Shown here piece by piece: positions 22,109 through 33,056 of a DNA stretch of 64,000 bases. Under the pieces are notes generated by a model, which was given only the letters and a program-made list of their open reading frames with translations, did no database searches and had not been told where the DNA came from. A program made the translations under genes and the position numbers. This stretch comes from an uncultured Prochlorococcus sp. (GTDB lineage Bacteria; Cyanobacteriota; Cyanobacteriia; PCC-6307; Cyanobiaceae), in assembly GCA_902536545.1 (NCBI GenBank), contig CACAXS010000003.1, positions 22,206 through 86,205 of the forward strand, given 5' to 3'. Every line of letters begins with the position of its first letter. The first letter of the stretch is position 1.

Positions 22109-23086
22109 TCATTTTTTTTTCGAAATTGATTTATATATTTTTTTGGACTCTAATCTCATTATTTCCTCTAACGTTGGTAAAACTGGGATTAGTTGATTTG
22201 GGTTTAAAGGGAATAAAGCTTTGTAGTAATCTTTTTTCCATTCACTGTCGAAGCATGTCTTATTTACATTAGGTAAATTAAAGAATTTTAATCTCCATTC
22301 AATAATCTTTTCAAAACTTGATAGTTCTAGTTCAGTACATTTGAAAAGTTTGCTATATATCAATTCCCATCTTATGAGCGTTGGAAAAAGGTAAATATCT
22401 GCGTAGGTTAACTCTTCCCCAAATATCCAGTCTCCTTTATTTTTCTTTAGTAAATTTTCAATTTCTTTTATAGCTGCGAAAAGATTTTGACTTGCTTTTT
22501 CGTAAGCTGACTGGGTTCTGGCGAAACCACATTTATATACGCCATCATTAATGCTTTTATTTACTAAATCTAAAAATTTTTGGTTACATTCTTTAATAGT
22601 TAATATCTGATATTTTGAATGAATTTTTATTGAATTGAGTAGTCTCATAATCTGTGAACTTTCATTAGACAAAATATTTACTTCATCTTTTACGAAGCTA
22701 ATTAAAAGAGGTAATGTCGCTCTAAAAATAATCTTTTTATTAGCTTTTTTGTAAAGATCTGAAAGTCTAATACATCCCTTAATCTTTGTATTGAAAATCC
22801 ATTCGCCATGCTCAACATCTGCTTTTAAAAAAATAATTTTAACTTTTTTAGATAGATTTTTTATTTCGTGGACGAGTAAAGTTCTTTGACACCATGGACA
22901 AGAATTCCCCACCAATAAATAAATTTGTCCATTGTCATTATTAATATCATATTCACTATCAATTGTTATACCTTTAGGCCTTTTATAATTACCATATAAA
23001 TCTGATGGCGCGAAGCCATTCATTAATTTGGTCCAAAACCAAAACCAGAATTTTCTGGAGGCCTTTATAAGGTATTTATTTTGCAT
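22109..23086 (-). CDS. Glutathione S-transferase family / glutathionyl-hydroquinone reductase-like
   Basis: VGNSCPWCQRTLLVHEIK motif, GST C-terminal GEELTYADIYLFPTLIRWE. Confidence 0.8.
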   Translation of the reverse strand: MQNKYLIKASRKFWFWFWTKLMNGFAPSDLYGNYKRPKGITIDSEYDINNDNGQIYLLVGNSCPWCQRTLLVHEIKNLSKKVKIIFLKADVEHGEWIFNTKIKGCIRLSDLYKKANKKIIFRATLPLLISFVKDEVNILSNESSQIMRLLNSIKIHSKYQILTIKECNQKFLDLVNKSINDGVYKCGFARTQSAYEKASQNLFAAIKEIENLLKKNKGDWIFGEELTYADIYLFPTLIRWELIYSKLFKCTELELSSFEKIIEWRLKFFNLPNVNKTCFDSEWKKDYYKALFPLNPNQLIPVLPTLEEIMRLESKKIYKSISKKK

Positions 23087-23109
23087 GAAATTTTATTTTT
23101 AAAGAAAAA

Positions 23110-24015
23110 ATGACTATTCAAAGAATACTTATCGTTTCAGGCACCCATGGGAATGAAATTAATCCTGTGTGGGCGGTTAAGCGATTTAATAAAGAGGAAA
23201 ATAGGCTTAATTATGGTATTGAGTATGAGTACATCATAGGTAATCCTGTTGCCTATGAAAAAGGGTGCAGATATATAGATGTAGATTTAAATAGATCTTT
23301 TAAAGAAAGTGAAAATTTTGATCAACAAAAGAATAGATTTTATGAAACTAATAGAGCAAATTTTTTAGTAGATGAATTTGGAATTGCTGGATCTAAACCA
23401 TGTCAAATTGCAATCGATTTGCATACTACTACTGCAAATATGGGAACAAGCATTGTTTTGTATGGGAGGAGATTCAAAGATTTTTGTTTAGCTGCATTAC
23501 TGCAGAACAAATTTGGATTGCCTATTTATTTGCATGAAAAAGATAAAGTCCAAACAGGCTTTCTTGTAGAAGCTTGGCCATGTGGTTTAGTTATTGAAAT
23601 AGGAGCTGTAGCACAAAACTTTTATGATCCAAAAATCATAGATAGATTCTCTCTTATAATCAGTTCACTAAGGGAAGAGATAGATAAATTAAAAAACAAC
23701 CTTATAGAACTTCCAAAGGAATTAGTTGTTTACGTTCATCAAGAGAGTATAGATTATCCAAGAGATAAAAAAGGAGATATTGATGGCCTAATTCATCCTG
23801 AGAGAATAAACCAAGATTGGAAAATGATTAAAAAAGGAGATCCATTATTTATTGATAGCCAAGGAATAATTCACAAATATGACCGAGACCAATTTATTTG
23901 GCCTGTTTTTATTGGAGAAGTCGCATATAGAGAAAAAAAAATTGCCATGACCTACACAAAAAAAGAAGTGATTTGCTCCAAAAAAAAATGGGTTCAAGAG
24001 TTTGAAAGTCTTTAA
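23110..24015 (+). CDS. Aspartoacylase (AstE/AspA family)
   Basis: VSGTHGNEINPVWAVKRF, YIDVDLNRSF, AIDLHTTTANMG. Confidence 0.92.
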   Translation: MTIQRILIVSGTHGNEINPVWAVKRFNKEENRLNYGIEYEYIIGNPVAYEKGCRYIDVDLNRSFKESENFDQQKNRFYETNRANFLVDEFGIAGSKPCQIAIDLHTTTANMGTSIVLYGRRFKDFCLAALLQNKFGLPIYLHEKDKVQTGFLVEAWPCGLVIEIGAVAQNFYDPKIIDRFSLIISSLREEIDKLKNNLIELPKELVVYVHQESIDYPRDKKGDIDGLIHPERINQDWKMIKKGDPLFIDSQGIIHKYDRDQFIWPVFIGEVAYREKKIAMTYTKKEVICSKKKWVQEFESL

Positions 24016-24132
24016 ATTGAGATACCGGAACAATAAGTGGCTTAAAACTAATAAGGATTTTTTATTTAATTGATAAGTTTATCTAATATTCAATACTTTT
24101 AATTTTTTTGCTAACTCTTAAACCTTAAAAAC

Positions 24133-24261
24133 CTAAATTTTTTCACTCCAATAAATAACGGCTCCAAAAGCCTCTAATTGCAGTCTTCTATGCTTTGCAT
24201 TTCTTAAGGAAACTATCTCTCTAGATCTTTTTCCGTTAAGAAGCCATTCGATTATTACCAT
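24133..24261 (-). CDS. Small ORF (42 aa), candidate conserved small protein
   Basis: ATG at 24261 to TAG at 24133: MVIIEWLLNGKRSREIVSLRNAKHRRLQLEAFGAVIYWSEKI; protein-like, not in ORF track. Confidence 0.6.
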   Translation of the reverse strand: MVIIEWLLNGKRSREIVSLRNAKHRRLQLEAFGAVIYWSEKI

Positions 24262-24389
24262 GTTGAATACTCAATATCAAAGAAAATCTTAAGACATGAA
24301 AGTTCTTTTCTTCTAATTTCCAAGAAATAAGTTTACTAAAAGAAAAATATTTACACATTTTTAGCGATTTTGGTCTAAAATCTTCAAAG

Positions 24390-24434
24390 CGGAATTTATT
24401 TCCGTTTTTATTTACACGTCTCATTTTAAGAGAC
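24390..24434 (+). promoter_or_regulatory. psbA 5' leader with two short inverted repeats
   Basis: CGGAA(ttatt-like loop)TTCCG at 24390-24404 and GTCTC(attttaa)GAGAC at 24418-24434 just before the psbA ATG at 24450. Confidence 0.45.
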
Positions 24435-24449
24435 ATACTTTACGAACTC

Positions 24450-25532
24450 ATGACAACTATTCAGCAGCAGCGTTCTTCGCTGTTAAAAGGTTGGCCACAG
24501 TTTTGTGAGTGGGTAACATCAACTAACAACAGAATTTATGTTGGTTGGTTCGGCGTCTTAATGATTCCATGCCTTCTTACAGCAGCGGCTTGCTTCATCG
24601 TTGCATTTATCGCAGCACCACCAGTAGACATCGACGGAATTAGAGAGCCAGTTGCTGGTTCATTCCTATACGGAAACAACATCATTTCAGGTGCAGTTGT
24701 TCCTTCATCTAATGCTATTGGTTTACACTTCTACCCAATTTGGGAAGCAGCTACTGTAGATGAGTGGTTATACAACGGTGGTCCTTACCAGCTTGTAATT
24801 TTCCACTTCCTAATTGGTATCTCAGCATACATGGGAAGACAGTGGGAGCTTTCATACCGTTTAGGTATGCGTCCTTGGATCTGTGTTGCATACTCTGCAC
24901 CAGTTTCAGCAGCTTTCGCAGTATTTCTTGTATATCCATTCGGTCAAGGTTCATTCTCTGACGGAATGCCTCTAGGTATCTCTGGAACATTTAACTTCAT
25001 GTTTGTTTTCCAGGCAGAGCACAACATTCTTATGCACCCATTCCATATGGCTGGTGTTGCTGGTATGTTCGGAGGATCTTTATTCTCAGCTATGCATGGT
25101 TCACTTGTAACTTCATCTCTAATCAGAGAAACAACTGAGACTGAATCTCAGAACTATGGTTATAAGTTCGGACAAGAAGAAGAAACATATAACATCGTTG
25201 CAGCTCATGGCTACTTCGGTCGTTTGATCTTCCAATATGCAAGTTTCAACAACAGCAGAAGTCTTCACTTCTTCCTAGCTGTATTCCCAGTTGTTTGTGT
25301 ATGGTTAACTTCAATGGGTATCTGCACAATGGCATTCAACCTTAACGGTTTCAACTTCAACCAGTCAGTTGTTGATGCAAACGGTAAGATTGTTCCTACA
25401 TGGGGTGATGTTCTTAACAGAGCAAACCTAGGTATGGAAGTAATGCACGAGCGTAATGCTCACAACTTCCCACTTGATCTAGCAGCAGCTGAGTCTACAA
25501 CAGTAGCTCTTTCAGCTCCAGCTATTGGTTAA
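24450..25532 (+). CDS. psbA: Photosystem II D1 protein
   Basis: 360 aa D1; C-terminal [24 protein letters not shown] (Gln at canonical position 130). Confidence 0.99.
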   Translation: MTTIQQQRSSLLKGWPQFCEWVTSTNNRIYVGWFGVLMIPCLLTAAACFIVAFIAAPPVDIDGIREPVAGSFLYGNNIISGAVVPSSNAIGLHFYPIWEAATVDEWLYNGGPYQLVIFHFLIGISAYMGRQWELSYRLGMRPWICVAYSAPVSAAFAVFLVYPFGQGSFSDGMPLGISGTFNFMFVFQAEHNILMHPFHMAGVAGMFGGSLFSAMHGSLVTSSLIRETTETESQNYGYKFGQEEETYNIVAAHGYFGRLIFQYASFNNSRSLHFFLAVFPVVCVWLTSMGICTMAFNLNGFNFNQSVVDANGKIVPTWGDVLNRANLGMEVMHERNAHNFPLDLAAAESTTVALSAPAIG

Positions 25533-25553
25533 GCTTAAAGTTCTTAAATCTAC

Positions 25554-25580
25554 AAGCCTCCTTTTTGGGGGCTTTTTTTT
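25554..25580 (+). terminator. psbA intrinsic terminator
   Basis: aaGCCTCCtttttGGGGGCttttttttt. Confidence 0.85.
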
Positions 25581-25640
25581 GTTTAATTTTGAATTGGTTT
25601 CATATAATATCTATATATAGATAAAACATTTGATATTTCT

Positions 25641-26738
25641 ATGAGTAGTAGTTTTGGAAAAATTTTTCGTGTTAGTACTTTTGGAGAATCACACGGTGGT
25701 GCAGTAGGAGTTATCCTTGATGGATGTCCCCCTAAGTTAAAAGTAGATATAAATCTGATACAAAATGAATTAGATAGGCGAAGGCCTGGCCAAAGTGACA
25801 TTACAACACCCAGAAATGAAGAAGATAAAATTGAAATATTAAGTGGGATAAAGGAAGGGTTAACACTTGGAACTCCAATAGCGATGTTGGTAAGAAACAA
25901 GGATCAAAGACCAGGAGATTATGATAATTTGGAGCAAGTATTTAGACCTTCTCATGCAGATGGTACATATCATCTGAAATATGGAATTCAAGCAAATTCT
26001 GGTGGTGGAAGAGCCTCTGCAAGAGAAACAATTGGGAGAGTCGCTGCTGGTGCTGTAGCAAAACAATTATTAAAAAACTTCTGTAACACTGAAATACTAT
26101 CTTGGGTAAAGCGTATACATGATATTGATTCTGATATAAATAAAGAAAAGATTTCTCTCAACAAAATAGATTCTAATATTGTTAGATGTCCTGATGAAGA
26201 GGTATCAGCAGTAATGATAGAGAGAATTAAGCAATTAAAGCGTCAAGGAGACTCTTGTGGAGGTGTTATTGAATGTTTAGTAAAAAATGCCCCTTCTGGT
26301 CTTGGAATGCCTGTTTTTGATAAATTAGAAGCTGATTTAGCGAAGGCTTTGATGTCTTTACCTGCCACGAAAGGTTTTGAAATAGGTTCAGGTTTCTCTG
26401 GAACTTATTTAAAAGGCAGCGAACATAATGATGCCTTCATTAAATCTGATGATATTAGGAAGTTAAGAACAATATCTAATAATTCAGGCGGTATACAGGG
26501 AGGAATAAGTAATGGCGAAAATATTGAAATGAAGATAGCTTTTAAACCTACAGCAACTATTGGGAAAGAACAGAAAACAGTAAATGCTGAAGGAAAAGAA
26601 GTTTTGATGAAAGCAAAAGGGAGACATGATCCATGTGTTCTACCAAGAGCAGTTCCTATGGTTGATGCTATGGTGGCTTTAGTACTTGTTGATCATTTAC
26701 TGCTGAATCAAGCTCAATGTGGCTTGATCGATAATTAG
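25641..26738 (+). CDS. aroC: Chorismate synthase
   Basis: [67 protein letters not shown]. Confidence 0.98.
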   Translation: MSSSFGKIFRVSTFGESHGGAVGVILDGCPPKLKVDINLIQNELDRRRPGQSDITTPRNEEDKIEILSGIKEGLTLGTPIAMLVRNKDQRPGDYDNLEQVFRPSHADGTYHLKYGIQANSGGGRASARETIGRVAAGAVAKQLLKNFCNTEILSWVKRIHDIDSDINKEKISLNKIDSNIVRCPDEEVSAVMIERIKQLKRQGDSCGGVIECLVKNAPSGLGMPVFDKLEADLAKALMSLPATKGFEIGSGFSGTYLKGSEHNDAFIKSDDIRKLRTISNNSGGIQGGISNGENIEMKIAFKPTATIGKEQKTVNAEGKEVLMKAKGRHDPCVLPRAVPMVDAMVALVLVDHLLLNQAQCGLIDN

Positions 26739-26772
26739 TAGTTTTGTTAAATTAATTATATTTATATTTGAT

Positions 26773-27399
26773 TTAATTATTTTTGAGCCACTCATACATT
26801 TTTGGATCAAATTTTTTTTTAATAATACCTTTATTTCCAATCACTATTGCTTTATATCCTAAAGATTTATAAGTTTTAACATCATTTATTGATAGGCCTC
26901 CAGCAGCAATGAAATCAATACTTTCAAAGTTGAGTATATCTATGGAACTAGCTTTACTTTTTATTGGATAAATTTTGATAATGTTGCAATTTAAATTTAT
27001 CGCTTCCTCAAGATCTTTTAAATTTTTAATTCCAGGAATTAATAAATAATTTTTTGACTTCGAATAATTGAAAAGATCTTTATCCCAAAATTTCATCATA
27101 GAAAAATTTAATCCAATTTTTAATGAATCTTCTATTGATTGCTTATTAACTATTGAAGCAGAGCCTAAATTAATTCTTGGAAAATTGAGTTTGATTTCGG
27201 ATACAAAATTCGACCACTTTTTATTGTTTGACCAACTTATTTCAATATTCTTTAGACCTAATTTTACTAAGTTTCCTAATTCTTCAAAAAATGAATTTCT
27301 TAAAGAAGTATTTGAGTAAATATTATCTTCCGGTTTTAAGAGTAAAAAAAAAGATTCTTTTAGCAGCAAATCAGAAAAGGTATCTTTTTTAATATTCAT
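26773..27399 (-). CDS. eda: KDPG/KHG aldolase-like protein
   Basis: TIM-barrel aldolase features: LGLKNIEISW, LLIPGIKNLKDLEEA, NIIKIYPI, IAAGGLSINDV; pocket motifs diverged. Confidence 0.7.
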   Translation of the reverse strand: MNIKKDTFSDLLLKESFFLLLKPEDNIYSNTSLRNSFFEELGNLVKLGLKNIEISWSNNKKWSNFVSEIKLNFPRINLGSASIVNKQSIEDSLKIGLNFSMMKFWDKDLFNYSKSKNYLLIPGIKNLKDLEEAINLNCNIIKIYPIKSKASSIDILNFESIDFIAAGGLSINDVKTYKSLGYKAIVIGNKGIIKKKFDPKMYEWLKNN

Positions 27400-27417
27400 A
27401 GAATATTTATTTTTAAA

Positions 27418-29271
27418 CTAGATATAATTTGCTACTTTAACTTCTGATCGGTTGAGCAAATCTTGGATATCTTCAGTGTCTATAGTTTCTCTTTCAATTA
27501 ACATTTGAGCCATCTCGTCAAGAACAGCTCTATTATCTGATAAAACTTTTGTAGCTCTTTTATAGGCAACATCGACAAGTTCTGAAACCTCTACATCAAT
27601 TGTTGCGGCTGTGTCTTCAGAGAAGTCTCTTGTAGAACTCATATCTCTTCCAAGAAACATTCCTCCTTGAGATTGACCTAGAGCTACTGGGCCTATTTTG
27701 TCACTCATACCAAATTTAGTAATCATTTGTCTTGCTACATTGGCAACTTGTTGTAAATCATTTGAAGCTCCGGTTGTTACCTCTTCTTCGCCATAGACTA
27801 TTTCCTCAGCTACTCTTCCACCAAGAGCTACAGCCATTTGATTTTGAAGATAAGAACGAGAATAAAGACCAGATTCCATTCTTTCTTCACTTGGAGTAAA
27901 GAAAGTTAAACCTCCAGCTTGACCTCTAGGAATTATTGAAACTTTTGCTACGGGATCATAATCAGGCATTAATGCTCCAACGAGTGCATGTCCAGCTTCG
28001 TGATAAGCAACTAATTCTTTTTTCTTATTACTCATTACTCTATCTTTCTTTTCTGGACCTGCCATAACTCTTTCAATGGCATCACCCACTTCATCATTAC
28101 TTACTTTATCTAAATCTTTTCTAGCTGCTAGTATTGCTGCTTCATTTAGAAGATTAGCTAAATCCGCACCAGTAAATCCGGGAGTCCTTCTAGCGACTTT
28201 ATCTAAATCAACGTCTTTTGAAAGAGTTTTATCTTTCGCATGAACATTTAATATCTGTAATCTTCCAGCGTAATCTGGTCTATCTACTGTCACCTGTCTA
28301 TCAAATCTTCCAGGGCGCATTAAAGCTGAATCTAAGACATCTGGTCTGTTTGTTGCAGCAACTATTATTATTCCTGAATTACCTTCGAAACCATCCATTT
28401 CTGTTAGGAGTTGATTTAATGTTTGTTCCCTTTCATCATTTCCTCCTCCCATACCAGCACCTCTTTGTCTACCAACAGCATCTATCTCGTCAATAAAAAC
28501 AATACAAGGAGCATTCTTTTTAGCTTGTTCAAAAAGATCTCTAACTCTGCTAGCTCCAACTCCTACAAACATCTCTACAAATTCTGAACCAGATATTGAG
28601 AAAAAAGGTACACCTGCCTCTCCAGCAACTGCTTTTGCTAGCAATGTTTTTCCTGTACCAGGTGGGCCAACAAGAAGAACACCTTTGGGAATTTTTGCTC
28701 CGACTGCAGTAAATCTATCTGGACTCTTAAGAAAATCTACAACTTCTGTGAGTTCTAATTTTGCACCTTCAACACCAGCAACATCTGAAAAAGTTACTTG
28801 TGTAGATGGTTCCATTTGTAGTCTAGCTTTGCTCTTGCCAAAACTCATGGCAGGGTTACCACCTCCAGCATTCCCGCTTTGGGATCTTCTGAAAAGTAAA
28901 AATAGGCCTCCAATCAAAAGTACTGGGAAAATCAAGCTACTTAAAGCCTGTTGCCATGGATTTGATAATTTTGTGGGGGTTACAGCTATATCTACATTAT
29001 TTTCAGTCAGTATTTTTAATAAATCTTTATCAGGGGCTAAATTAACTTCAGACCTGCTACCATCATTTTCAACAACTTGAGCTGTGGCATTATCTGGAGA
29101 TATTAGGACTCTACTGATTTCTTTATCTTGGACTGCCTCTATAAAATCACTATATCTCAAGGTTTTTGTAGAACTTTCAGGACTAGGTTTATCAAAAACT
29201 GAAGTACCAATGAAAATTACAGTAATAACAGCTAGGACATAGAGTCCTACGTTTCTCCAACGTTTGTTCAC
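27418..29271 (-). CDS. ftsH: ATP-dependent zinc metalloprotease FtsH
   Basis: [22 protein letters not shown]-like [18 protein letters not shown]. Confidence 0.98.
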   Translation of the reverse strand: MNKRWRNVGLYVLAVITVIFIGTSVFDKPSPESSTKTLRYSDFIEAVQDKEISRVLISPDNATAQVVENDGSRSEVNLAPDKDLLKILTENNVDIAVTPTKLSNPWQQALSSLIFPVLLIGGLFLLFRRSQSGNAGGGNPAMSFGKSKARLQMEPSTQVTFSDVAGVEGAKLELTEVVDFLKSPDRFTAVGAKIPKGVLLVGPPGTGKTLLAKAVAGEAGVPFFSISGSEFVEMFVGVGASRVRDLFEQAKKNAPCIVFIDEIDAVGRQRGAGMGGGNDEREQTLNQLLTEMDGFEGNSGIIIVAATNRPDVLDSALMRPGRFDRQVTVDRPDYAGRLQILNVHAKDKTLSKDVDLDKVARRTPGFTGADLANLLNEAAILAARKDLDKVSNDEVGDAIERVMAGPEKKDRVMSNKKKELVAYHEAGHALVGALMPDYDPVAKVSIIPRGQAGGLTFFTPSEERMESGLYSRSYLQNQMAVALGGRVAEEIVYGEEEVTTGASNDLQQVANVARQMITKFGMSDKIGPVALGQSQGGMFLGRDMSSTRDFSEDTAATIDVEVSELVDVAYKRATKVLSDNRAVLDEMAQMLIERETIDTEDIQDLLNRSEVKVANYI

Positions 29272-29317
29272 GATAAAAATTCTTTAATAGATCTATAATA
29301 CTAATAATAAACTAATA

Positions 29318-30493
29318 TTAAGAGCGTCTTAGAACATCCACTACACTTTTAAATGCAAACCATTCAGGAATTGGTTCGCCATTCCTCAATTTCTTTCTAA
29401 ATTCAGTACCACTAAGTTTCATAATTTTATAATTAAATTCTTTAGCTTCTTCAGCTGTTATATATCCTTTTTCCTTCGTATAAACTAAATTTTTTGAGGG
29501 AACTGTTTGCATCATCAATTCATCTGCACACTTATTCGCAAAATTCTGGGCGTCATATGGGCCATAAAAATCTTCACCAGTTGATGAAGACTTACAACCA
29601 GCCATATCTCTACCAATAATAAAATGGGTGCAGCCATAATTTCTTCTGATTATCATATGTTGAAGAGCTTCTCTTGGACCTGCCATATGCATTGAATAAG
29701 GTAAAAAAGCCCATTTTATTCTTTCATCAGATATTTCCTCTTCTAATTCTTTATAGGTCAAATATCTAACTATTCCAGGGATATCATCTTGTTGAGTTGG
29801 CCCACAAGTTGGATGAACTAAAACAACTGAGTTAGAGGAGACATTATCTGAGAGTAAGGCATTAGTGAATAATTCATAATGTGCTCTATGAATTGGATTT
29901 CTGCATTGAAATGCAACTACATCATGATTTGATGGCAATGTAGATCTAACCTCTTCTGGAGTTTTGCAGGGGAATTCTCTAAATGGTAGTTCGAAACCAT
30001 AAACTTTTCCTCCTATATAAAATCTCCCTCTCTCGTTAAAAATCATCTTAACAGCAGGATGATCTAAAGAATTAGTACCATAACAAAGTTCAGCTTCTAA
30101 GGATTTATTAGGCTCCCATTTAGAGCTAACTTCTAAAACTGCTATTTTTTGTTTTTTATAAGTAAGCAATATTGTCTCTCCAGCTTTTACTTTTTCATTT
30201 TTTGAATCAAATACAATAGGCAAGCCAAATAGCAACCCGTTTGCATCTCTATTATTTTTAATTACCGAATTGTAGTTATTTTCATCCATAAAACCTTCTA
30301 ATGGAGAAAAAGCTCCAACCATCAAAAGTTCTACATCGCATGCATTTCTCTCGCTACATTCAAACTCATAAGTAGCTTTAGAGATAAGATCAATTTTAAG
30401 GTTTTTATCTTTGATAATTAAATTTTTTAGTTCCCCTCCATAAGGTGGTATTAGTCCATCAGAATCTGTTTTAGTTTTTTGTTGTAATTCCAT
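29318..30493 (-). CDS. sat: Sulfate adenylyltransferase (ATP sulfurylase)
   Basis: QCRNPIHRAHYEL, VHPTCGPTQQDDIP, GRDMAGCKSSSTGEDFYGPYDAQ. Confidence 0.97.
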   Translation of the reverse strand: MELQQKTKTDSDGLIPPYGGELKNLIIKDKNLKIDLISKATYEFECSERNACDVELLMVGAFSPLEGFMDENNYNSVIKNNRDANGLLFGLPIVFDSKNEKVKAGETILLTYKKQKIAVLEVSSKWEPNKSLEAELCYGTNSLDHPAVKMIFNERGRFYIGGKVYGFELPFREFPCKTPEEVRSTLPSNHDVVAFQCRNPIHRAHYELFTNALLSDNVSSNSVVLVHPTCGPTQQDDIPGIVRYLTYKELEEEISDERIKWAFLPYSMHMAGPREALQHMIIRRNYGCTHFIIGRDMAGCKSSSTGEDFYGPYDAQNFANKCADELMMQTVPSKNLVYTKEKGYITAEEAKEFNYKIMKLSGTEFRKKLRNGEPIPEWFAFKSVVDVLRRS

Positions 30494-30521
30494 TTTTTAA
30501 ATTGATAAAGAAAAATTTTGA

Positions 30522-30553
30522 AAAAAAAAGAGGGGTTTAACCCCCTTTTTTTC
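30522..30553 (-). terminator. Intrinsic terminator downstream of psbO
   Basis: Minus strand reads GGGGGttaaaCCCCTC then a T tract. Confidence 0.85.
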
Positions 30554-30564
30554 TTAAATAGGAT

Positions 30565-31359
30565 TTATGCCTTTCTTCCGTAAAGCTCCCCAATTATTTT
30601 TACATCAAGTGGATCTTTTGAACCCATATCTGTATCTGAAGGTTGGATAGCTTCAAAAGTACCGGCAAATTCGTCTGTGTCAGAATCTACATTGTTAATT
30701 GAAAGAGTAATAACGCCAGTGCCGTTTACATCAACTTTAATATTTTCTTTTGCAAGTTCTTCGTCATCTCCTCCTAATGCAACTAAACCTTGAGCATATT
30801 CAACACCAGTGTTTTTAGCTCTTGCCTTGGGATCTAGAAAATCACCAGTTCTGTAGTTAGGTGTAAATGTTGAACCACTAACCTCAGTGCCTGGCTCAAT
30901 AGATGAAGGTAAATCAGCTGTAAGATCTTTTGCTGAGAATGCAAATGGCACCTCTAAACCACCAGGAGTTAATACAGTAATAAGTTGAAAATCAATTCCA
31001 CCTTTTTCGGTGAAAGTTCCTGAATCTATATCTCCATAAACTTCTGTCACTGTGGTGTTATTTCTAGGACTAATAATTTTGGTAGAAACAAATTCTGCAG
31101 CTTTTCTTTTTGTCCCTGGCACTTTTACATAAACTTCTGTTGGATGCATACATATTCCTTTAAGGCTATCTCCATTTCCTAGAGATATTGATCCGACAAG
31201 AGTTGAGTCTAAAGTAGGGCAATCATTAGCTTTTCCTGTGTTAACAACATCTGTGAATTGTGCATTTCCTCTTTCAGAAAAAGCAAATGTTTTAACAGGT
31301 ACGAAGGCAATAGTTATACAAATTGAAATAACAAAAGCTAAGAAAGAACGAATTCTCAT
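30565..31359 (-). CDS. psbO: Photosystem II manganese-stabilising protein PsbO (ORF track start 31404; MRIRSFLAF start at 31359 preferred)
   Basis: CMHPTEVYVK, signal peptide, GGIDFQLITVLTPGGLEVPFAFS. Confidence 0.96.
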   Translation of the reverse strand: MRIRSFLAFVISICITIAFVPVKTFAFSERGNAQFTDVVNTGKANDCPTLDSTLVGSISLGNGDSLKGICMHPTEVYVKVPGTKRKAAEFVSTKIISPRNNTTVTEVYGDIDSGTFTEKGGIDFQLITVLTPGGLEVPFAFSAKDLTADLPSSIEPGTEVSGSTFTPNYRTGDFLDPKARAKNTGVEYAQGLVALGGDDEELAKENIKVDVNGTGVITLSINNVDSDTDEFAGTFEAIQPSDTDMGSKDPLDVKIIGELYGRKA

Positions 31360-31582
31360 AATTAAAGTTGCAGTAAAGTTCTGTGACGATAGATTAAAGG
31401 TCATCTAAATAGTTCAGTACGGATATTACAAGGGAAAGGACTATAAAAGATAGGACTTTTAAATCCTCGAAACAACCCGTAGCTTTTTAGATTTTAAAAA
31501 ACTGGAATTATTGTAAGCTATCACATTATTTTTAATGATTAAGATTACAAAAAAATACAAATTAAAAATTTTTTTTATTTTT

Positions 31583-32830
31583 TTATGAAATAATTTTGGT
31601 TATTAATTTATTTGCTAAATCAATTTTTGATGTTTTGTTAATGTAGTGTTCCCTATTGTTCGTATCAAATAGCCAACCTTCATTTTGTGCCAAAAAGCCA
31701 AATCCTTGGCCTTCAAGATCAATTGGATTTGCGAATAGATAATCACAACCCTTCTGGAAAATCTTTTCTTTAATTGTTATTCGTGCTTCTTCGATAGATC
31801 CTGTAAAAGCACAAAAGCCTACAAAAACTTGGTTATCTTTTTTTGATTTACTAATTGTTTTTAAAATATCTGGGACTAGCTCAAAGTTTTTATTCAAATG
31901 ATCATTAATTTCATTTTTTGGAATTTTAGCTGAAGTATCAGAGATTATCTTGAAATCAGATACTGCTGCATTCATGAAAAAATAATCACAATTTGATATT
32001 TCATTATTAAGTGCCCTAATTAAATCAATACTAGTTTCAATTTCATATCTTTTTATTCCATCAGTAAGATGCTTATCGATTTTCAGAGGGCCATGGACAT
32101 ATTTTACTTGTGCTCCTCTGAACCTCGCTGCTTGAGAAAGAAGTAGGCCCATGGCTCCTGAACTTTTGTTAGTAATGTGTCTTGCCGCGTCAATTTTCTC
32201 TGAGGTGCACCCTCCAGTTATTAAAATTTGTTTATTAAGTAAATCTTTGCGATATTCATTTTGTTTGTGTGAAGCTATAAATTCAAGAGCTAATTGAATT
32301 AGATCATTTGAAGGTATCTTACCAATGCCAATAGCATCACAAGCTAAGAGGCCTTCACTTGGTTGCAAAGACAAAACATTTTCATAATTCTGTAAATTCT
32401 TATAATTTTTTTGGACAGCTTTATTTAGCCACATTTGTGTATTCATTGCTGGTGCAACAATAATTGGCTTTATATTTGCTAATAAGATGCTTGGGATCAA
32501 TCCCTCTGCATTTCCAGTTACCCATTTTGCTAATGTTGTTGCTGTTAAAGGCGCAATGATTAAAATATCAGCCCAATTACTTAGTTCTATATGAAGAGGT
32601 GTTGATTGACTATTTGACCATTGATCATTTTCTAAAATGCAAGGGTTTCTACTCAAAATAGAGAGAGAAAGAGGCTTTATAAATTTTTCTGCATTTTTAG
32701 ATAAAACGCATCTGATTTCATAATTTTCTTTAGCTAATTGGCTAACTAATAATGGAATTCTTACAGCTGCAATACTCCCCGTTATTAATAACAGAACCTT
32801 TATTTTGGAGTCCTTACTTTTAGTTTTCAT
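31583..32830 (-). CDS. coaBC: Phosphopantothenoylcysteine decarboxylase / phosphopantothenate-cysteine ligase
   Basis: LLLITGSIAAVRIPLL, APAMNTQMW, ITGGCTSEKIDAARHITNKSSGAMG. Confidence 0.95.
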   Translation of the reverse strand: MKTKSKDSKIKVLLLITGSIAAVRIPLLVSQLAKENYEIRCVLSKNAEKFIKPLSLSILSRNPCILENDQWSNSQSTPLHIELSNWADILIIAPLTATTLAKWVTGNAEGLIPSILLANIKPIIVAPAMNTQMWLNKAVQKNYKNLQNYENVLSLQPSEGLLACDAIGIGKIPSNDLIQLALEFIASHKQNEYRKDLLNKQILITGGCTSEKIDAARHITNKSSGAMGLLLSQAARFRGAQVKYVHGPLKIDKHLTDGIKRYEIETSIDLIRALNNEISNCDYFFMNAAVSDFKIISDTSAKIPKNEINDHLNKNFELVPDILKTISKSKKDNQVFVGFCAFTGSIEEARITIKEKIFQKGCDYLFANPIDLEGQGFGFLAQNEGWLFDTNNREHYINKTSKIDLANKLITKIIS

Positions 32831-33056
32831 CGAAAGGTTCCTGATCGAGAAGATGGAAATAATTAGTTGTTAATTCAGGTCTATTTATTGCAAGAGCTCT
32901 TAATAAGTGCCAATCTTTTAAACCATCAAATGGAGTATTATAGTTATCTTCCTCAAGTCTTTTAGCGAGCTCAAGGGTCATTTCTTCATCAAAAGAATTT
33001 ACTAGTTCCTCACTTATTTGATTTTCATAAATGAATTTCATATTGAGTAAAGCCAA
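32820..33056 (-). CDS. Conserved hypothetical (DUF2555-like)
   Basis: ORF 78 aa overlapping coaBC start; recognised cyanobacterial small family. Confidence 0.65.
   Translation of the reverse strand: MALLNMKFIYENQISEELVNSFDEEMTLELAKRLEEDNYNTPFDGLKDWHLLRALAINRPELTTNYFHLLDQEPFDEN

Noticed and set aside
24236-24436. 66-aa minus-strand ORF upstream of psbA
   Set aside because: Covers the psbA leader/promoter and overlaps the more convincing 42-aa ORF; looks like chance translation of regulatory DNA
28685-29080. 131-aa plus-strand ORF
   Set aside because: Antisense shadow of ftsH; no recognisable motif
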